Source: Enorma massiliensis phI
Lineage (GTDB): Bacteria; Actinomycetota; Coriobacteriia; Coriobacteriales; Coriobacteriaceae
NCBI RefSeq assembly: GCF_000311845.1
Contig: NZ_HE978575.1
Coordinates: 17,846 to 63,405, forward strand
Direction of reading: 5' to 3'
DNA: 45,560 nucleotides
The notes under the pieces were generated by a model. That model worked only from the letters and a program-made list of their open reading frames with translations, had not been told where the DNA came from and did not search any database. The position numbers were made by a program, and so were the translations under genes. Position 1 is the first letter of the stretch. The number at the start of each line of letters is the position of its first letter. Shown in pieces: positions 42,501-45,560 of the stretch.

Positions 42501-42523
42501 TGATTATTGTCATACAATAATCA
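42501..42523. promoter_or_regulatory. Perfect palindromic operator upstream of the toxin-antitoxin pair
   Basis: TGATTATTGT (42501-42510) is the exact reverse complement of ACAATAATCA (42514-42523), with CAT between. It lies 14 bases before the GTG of the first gene in an AT-rich patch, the place for autoregulation by a ribbon-helix-helix antitoxin. Confidence 0.75.
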
Positions 42524-42537
42524 GGACAGGTGGCTCA

Positions 42538-42798
42538 GTGACACATGTATTGGATAGGATTCATGGGCGACATCCAGAGCTTGAGTCAGATGATGTTCGC
42601 AGCGCATGGGAGGGAGCGATTGCATATGCGGTGCGTAGCGATTCCCGGCCCTTTGAATATATTGCAATCGGTTTTGACGCAACGGGGCGCAGCATCGAGA
42701 TGGTAGGCCGGCGCACATCCGATGGCGACTGGATTATTTGGCATGCTTTCACGCCGCCAACACGTAAGGCGCTGCGCGAGCTGGGCTTAGGAGGTTAG
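42538..42798 (+). CDS. Probable toxin of a type II toxin-antitoxin pair
   Basis: An 86-residue protein beginning at GTG 42538 (AGGTGG at 42527-42532) and ending 3 bases before the antitoxin gene. Residues 40-75 read YIAIGFDATGRSIEMVGRRT followed by SDGDWIIWHAFTPPTRK, which resembles small toxin-like proteins with a BrnT-like RNase fold, but I cannot place it in a named family with certainty. Small size, tight linkage to a ribbon-helix-helix gene and the shared upstream palindrome support the toxin assignment. The ATG frame further upstream is not needed. Confidence 0.65.
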   Translation: MTHVLDRIHGRHPELESDDVRSAWEGAIAYAVRSDSRPFEYIAIGFDATGRSIEMVGRRTSDGDWIIWHAFTPPTRKALRELGLGG

Positions 42799-42801
42799 AC
42801 G

Positions 42802-43080
42802 ATGAGTGACAAGGAGTTGCTTGCCCAGATTGGTATGACCGAGGAAGAGGCAGAGGCTCGTGCCCAAGATTATGAGCGAGATTCATGGGACGCAGCGAAG
42901 CTGGGCAAGCCTCGTCGTGGCCGCCCGTCGATTGCCAACGAAGAGGTCAGGCCTTTTACCGTGAGGTTTCCCGTATCGCTCATGGCTTATGTGGACGATC
43001 GGGCAAGGGCGCACGGCCATACTCGGTCGGAGGAGCTGCGACGCATCGTGGTGGAGGCGAAGAGCCGCGCATCGGTATAA
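42802..43080 (+). CDS. Ribbon-helix-helix antitoxin
   Basis: A 92-residue protein. The C-terminal half, VRPFTVRFPVSLMAYVDDRA followed by RAHGHTRSEELRRIVVEAK, has the strand-helix-helix pattern of RHH (CopG/Arc-like) DNA-binding proteins. The N-terminal MSDKELLAQIGMTEEEAEAR segment is common in antitoxins that pair with toxins of the preceding kind and probably wraps the toxin. ATG 42802 follows TAGGAGGTTAG. It should repress its own operon through the palindrome at 42501-42523. Confidence 0.78.
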   Translation: MSDKELLAQIGMTEEEAEARAQDYERDSWDAAKLGKPRRGRPSIANEEVRPFTVRFPVSLMAYVDDRARAHGHTRSEELRRIVVEAKSRASV

Positions 43081-43119
43081 CCGTGTGCAGCGTGAATGGG
43101 ATTCGGCATCGATAGGGCG

Positions 43120-44598
43120 TTAGGAGGTTGCGTCGTTCCCGTGCTCGTTCCCATTGGTAGTGTCTCGCGTCTCTGTGCTTGAATGAATGGGTTCTAGGAT
43201 TGCGCTCTCATCTAGAGCCTTGGCGTAGGAATCACCGTGCTCGGTACTCGCTTCAATCCCAAGGACCTCGGCGGCATCGTCGTCGGCAAGGGCGCTGATG
43301 TCGTCGAGCTTGCGTTCGATGACATTGGTGCGCGTCGTGATGATGCTGTCGACCGTGCGGCCCGCTGTGTCAATCTGCTTGCGGGCGCGGCGAAGCGCTT
43401 CTTGGTAGTTGGGAAGCTCCGCCTTAACGGCGGCGAGCACGCGAAGCACGTCGTCGGTGCGTTTTTGCAGGCGGAACGTCTGGTAGCTCATCTGCAGGCT
43501 GTTCAAGAGTGCCGCCATGGTGGAGGGGCCCGCCACGTTGACATGGTAGTCTCGCTGCAGGACTTCGACCAGCCCGGGACGATCGACTACCTCGGCATAG
43601 AGCCCTTCGAAGGGCAAAAACATGATGGCGAAGTTGGTGGTTTCGGGCACGCTGAGATACTTGCTCGAGATATCTTTCGCCTCGCCCTTAATGCATGTCT
43701 CGAGCGCGCGCCGCGCCGCGGCAATTGACTCAGCGTCGCCGTCGTCGAGGGCGTCGCGCAGGTGCTCGTAGGTGTCGCCGGGAAATTTGGCGTCGATGGG
43801 CAGCAGGATGGGGTCGCCGCTCTCAACGGGAAGCTTCACGGCAAATTCGACGCGCTCGGAGCTTCCAGGTTTAGTCACCACGTTTTCCAGGTATTGTTCG
43901 GGGGCGAGGATGTCCGAGAGGATGGCGCCAAGCTGCACCTCGCCGAGCATGCCGCGTGTTTTCACGTTGCTCAGCACGCGCTTGAGGTCGCCCACGCCAG
44001 AGGCGATGCTCTGCATATCGCCGAGGCCCTTGTAAACAGCTTCAAGCTGATCGCTTACCTGTTTGAACGATGCCGAAAGCCGGTCGTTGAGCGTGCGAGA
44101 GAGCTTTTCATCTACCGTGGCGCGCACCTGGTCGAGCTGGCGCGCGTTGTCGGTGCGGATATCGCCCAGCTGGCGGTCCACGGTCGTTCGCATCTGGCCC
44201 AGTTGGCGGTCCACGGTTTCGCGCACTTGGTCGAGGCGGCCCTCGATGTTCTCGCGGTTTTGCCCGAGCTGCTGCGTGGTCTCGCGGCGAAGAGCGTCCA
44301 TCTGGTCCCCGGTGCGGGCGATCTGCTGTGAGACCGTATCGAAGCGCTGCTGCATGAGCGGAGTCGTGGCGGCTGCATGCTGAACGAGCGCGCCGAGGGA
44401 TTGCTGGGCGCTGTCGAGCGCGCGCTGAGTTTCCTGGGCATGGCGCGTCAGCTCCTGCATGTTCGCGCTCGCGCTGCTTCGGGCGTCTTCGGCCCGCGCC
44501 GATTCTCGGCGCGCCTCCATAAGGCAGATGATTGCCGCGCCGGCCGCCACAACGGCTGCAAGCGCAGCGATAAGCGCGCAAATGAGCGACAAGTCCAT
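43120..44598 (-). CDS. rmuC: DNA recombination protein RmuC
   Basis: A 492-residue RmuC: an N-terminal membrane anchor (about residues 5-28), a long coiled-coil region with four near-copies of LDQVRETVDRQLGQ/LGDIRTDNARQL around 100-160, then the nuclease-like RmuC domain with VKTRGMLGEVQLGAILSDIL, EQYLENV, LPIDAKFPGDTYEHL and FLPFEGLYAEV. RmuC limits certain inverted-repeat recombination events in E. coli; its biochemical activity is not settled. ATG 44598 follows GGGAGGATATACGGC. It ends 40 bp from the converging antitoxin gene. Confidence 0.9.
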   Translation of the reverse strand: MDLSLICALIAALAAVVAAGAAIICLMEARRESARAEDARSSASANMQELTRHAQETQRALDSAQQSLGALVQHAAATTPLMQQRFDTVSQQIARTGDQMDALRRETTQQLGQNRENIEGRLDQVRETVDRQLGQMRTTVDRQLGDIRTDNARQLDQVRATVDEKLSRTLNDRLSASFKQVSDQLEAVYKGLGDMQSIASGVGDLKRVLSNVKTRGMLGEVQLGAILSDILAPEQYLENVVTKPGSSERVEFAVKLPVESGDPILLPIDAKFPGDTYEHLRDALDDGDAESIAAARRALETCIKGEAKDISSKYLSVPETTNFAIMFLPFEGLYAEVVDRPGLVEVLQRDYHVNVAGPSTMAALLNSLQMSYQTFRLQKRTDDVLRVLAAVKAELPNYQEALRRARKQIDTAGRTVDSIITTRTNVIERKLDDISALADDDAAEVLGIEASTEHGDSYAKALDESAILEPIHSSTETRDTTNGNEHGNDATS

Positions 44599-44811
44599 GC
44601 CGTATATCCTCCCGTTTTGGTTTTCCGATTCATTATACGCGGCGCGTCTTGGGTTCGTATGGGCGGTTCTGGTTTGCCTGCGCCTTATAGCTCGCGCGGG
44701 GCGTTTCTGCTCGGAACGCGACATGTGGCTTGTGCGAAGCGCTTCTGGTTAGAGCGCGGTGCGGGGTAACAATCCGTTTCAAGTAGTGCCAATGCCTAAG
44801 GAGGCGAGTAC

Positions 44812-45414
44812 ATGGAGTATGGATACGCGCGCGTTTCGAGCCCCGATCAAAACGTTGATCGGCAGCTGGATGCGCTGCGGGCGTTCCCGGTTAAGGACAG
44901 CCATATATATGTTGACCGATATACGGGAATGAGCTTTGACCGGCCCCGGTATGGAACGCTGATGCGCCGGCTCAGGCCTGGAGATGTCGTGGTGGTCACA
45001 AGCATCGATCGCCTGGGCCGTAACTACGAGGAAATCTTGCACCAGTGGAGAAAGCTTACCCAAGACAGGAATGTCGATATCGTGGTGCTCGACATGCCGC
45101 TGCTCGATACACGGGGCCAAACAGGCCTTGGGGAAGATGTGACCCGGACCTTCATATCCGATCTGCTCTTGCAATTGTTGAGCTATGTGGCGCAGGTTGA
45201 GCGCGAGAACATCAAGCGTCGACAAGCTGAGGGTATAGCTGCGGCGCGGGCACGTGGAATGCGGTTCGGCAGGCCTGAGAAGCCGCTTCCGGAAGGTGCG
45301 CTCGAGATGTTCGCGGCTGTTCGAGCGGGGGAGGTGTCAAAGACCGAGGCTGCGCGGCGTCTTGGCGTATGCCGTCGAACGCTTGATAAGTGGCTGGCGC
45401 GCGAACAGGGCTAG
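44812..45414 (+). CDS. Serine recombinase, resolvase/invertase family
   Basis: A 200-residue resolvase. The catalytic domain starts YGYARVSSPDQNVDRQLDAL with the nucleophile serine near residue 9-10, followed by VVVTSIDRLGRNYEEIL with conserved arginines and ENIKRRQAEGIAAARARG at the start of the linker helix; a C-terminal helix-turn-helix reads VSKTEAARRLGVCRRTLDKW. It should cut and rejoin DNA at a short site for inversion or cointegrate resolution. No transposase or inverted segment is in the window, so it is either a remnant or belongs to an element that continues beyond 45560. ATG 44812 follows CTAAGGAGG. Confidence 0.9.
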   Translation: MEYGYARVSSPDQNVDRQLDALRAFPVKDSHIYVDRYTGMSFDRPRYGTLMRRLRPGDVVVVTSIDRLGRNYEEILHQWRKLTQDRNVDIVVLDMPLLDTRGQTGLGEDVTRTFISDLLLQLLSYVAQVERENIKRRQAEGIAAARARGMRFGRPEKPLPEGALEMFAAVRAGEVSKTEAARRLGVCRRTLDKWLAREQG

Positions 45415-45560
45415 GGGCCGGCGTTCTTCTCGATGAGGGGACAAACGGCTGATGGGAAGGATTGCAGAGGGGGCCGAGCTGCGTCGCGTTACCATGCAAT
45501 CTCTGAGGCAAAAAGTCTGATTGCCAGGGTGTAAATCTGAAATAACGTGAAAACCTTGTA

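Overview
The window looks like a piece of chromosome from a high-GC, anaerobic, gut-type actinobacterium, most likely a member of the Coriobacteriia (Collinsella/Olsenella-like). This is an inference from GC-rich codon use, strong GGAGG ribosome-binding sites, the gene order rpsF-ssb-rpsR-DUF2232-rplI-dnaB-purA, an anaerobic gene set (rubrerythrin, carbamate kinases, no respiratory genes) and dispersed palindromic intergenic repeats. No rRNA is present; one tRNA gene (Asp, anticodon GTC) is.

Layout. (1) 1-9.7 kb is a housekeeping block on the + strand: the end of a membrane protein gene, then rpsF, ssb, rpsR, a DUF2232 membrane protein, rplI, dnaB, purA, degV and purD. Between rplI and dnaB lies an AT-rich stretch of about 380 bp with a perfect DnaA box, several near-matches and three copies of a GTTGAAAACT repeat, an origin-like arrangement. 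(2) 10.1-24.3 kb is a catabolic island: an esterase and a PucR-type regulator on the - strand, then on the + strand a fused FdrA-YlbE (AllF-AllG) gene, the DUF2877 protein AllH, two paralogous carboxylate-type transporters, ureidoglycolate dehydrogenase AllD and two near-identical carbamate kinases. Together these encode a plausible anaerobic energy pathway: ureidoglycolate is oxidised to oxalurate, oxalurate is phosphorolysed to oxamate plus carbamoyl phosphate, and carbamoyl phosphate gives ATP, ammonia and CO2. None of the genes needed to make ureidoglycolate from allantoin is in the window. (3) 24.4-27.7 kb holds a GntR/FCD regulator divergent from a dimethylarginine-dimethylaminohydrolase-type enzyme and an ArcD-like basic amino acid antiporter, with a palindromic operator between them.

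(4) 27.9-33.8 kb holds envelope and transport genes: a zinc-ribbon membrane protein, a C39-type peptidase with a long disordered N-terminus, a zinc-dependent phospholipase C-like protein, an MFS transporter and a QueT-family transporter with an unusual leader hairpin over its start codon. (5) 34-37.8 kb is a probable operon of a glycosyltransferase, a LytS-type kinase, a LytTR response regulator and a metallophosphoesterase. (6) 38-42.3 kb combines tRNA-Asp with redox and repair genes: an Rrf2 regulator, a MutY-like glycosylase without iron-sulfur ligands, rubrerythrin and endonuclease III. (7) 42.5-45.4 kb is more accessory: a small probable toxin-antitoxin pair with its operator, rmuC and a lone serine resolvase.

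The most interesting part is the 11-24 kb ureidoglycolate/oxalurate island, with its gene fusion, two transporters carrying a changed substrate motif, duplicated carbamate kinase and intergenic repeats.
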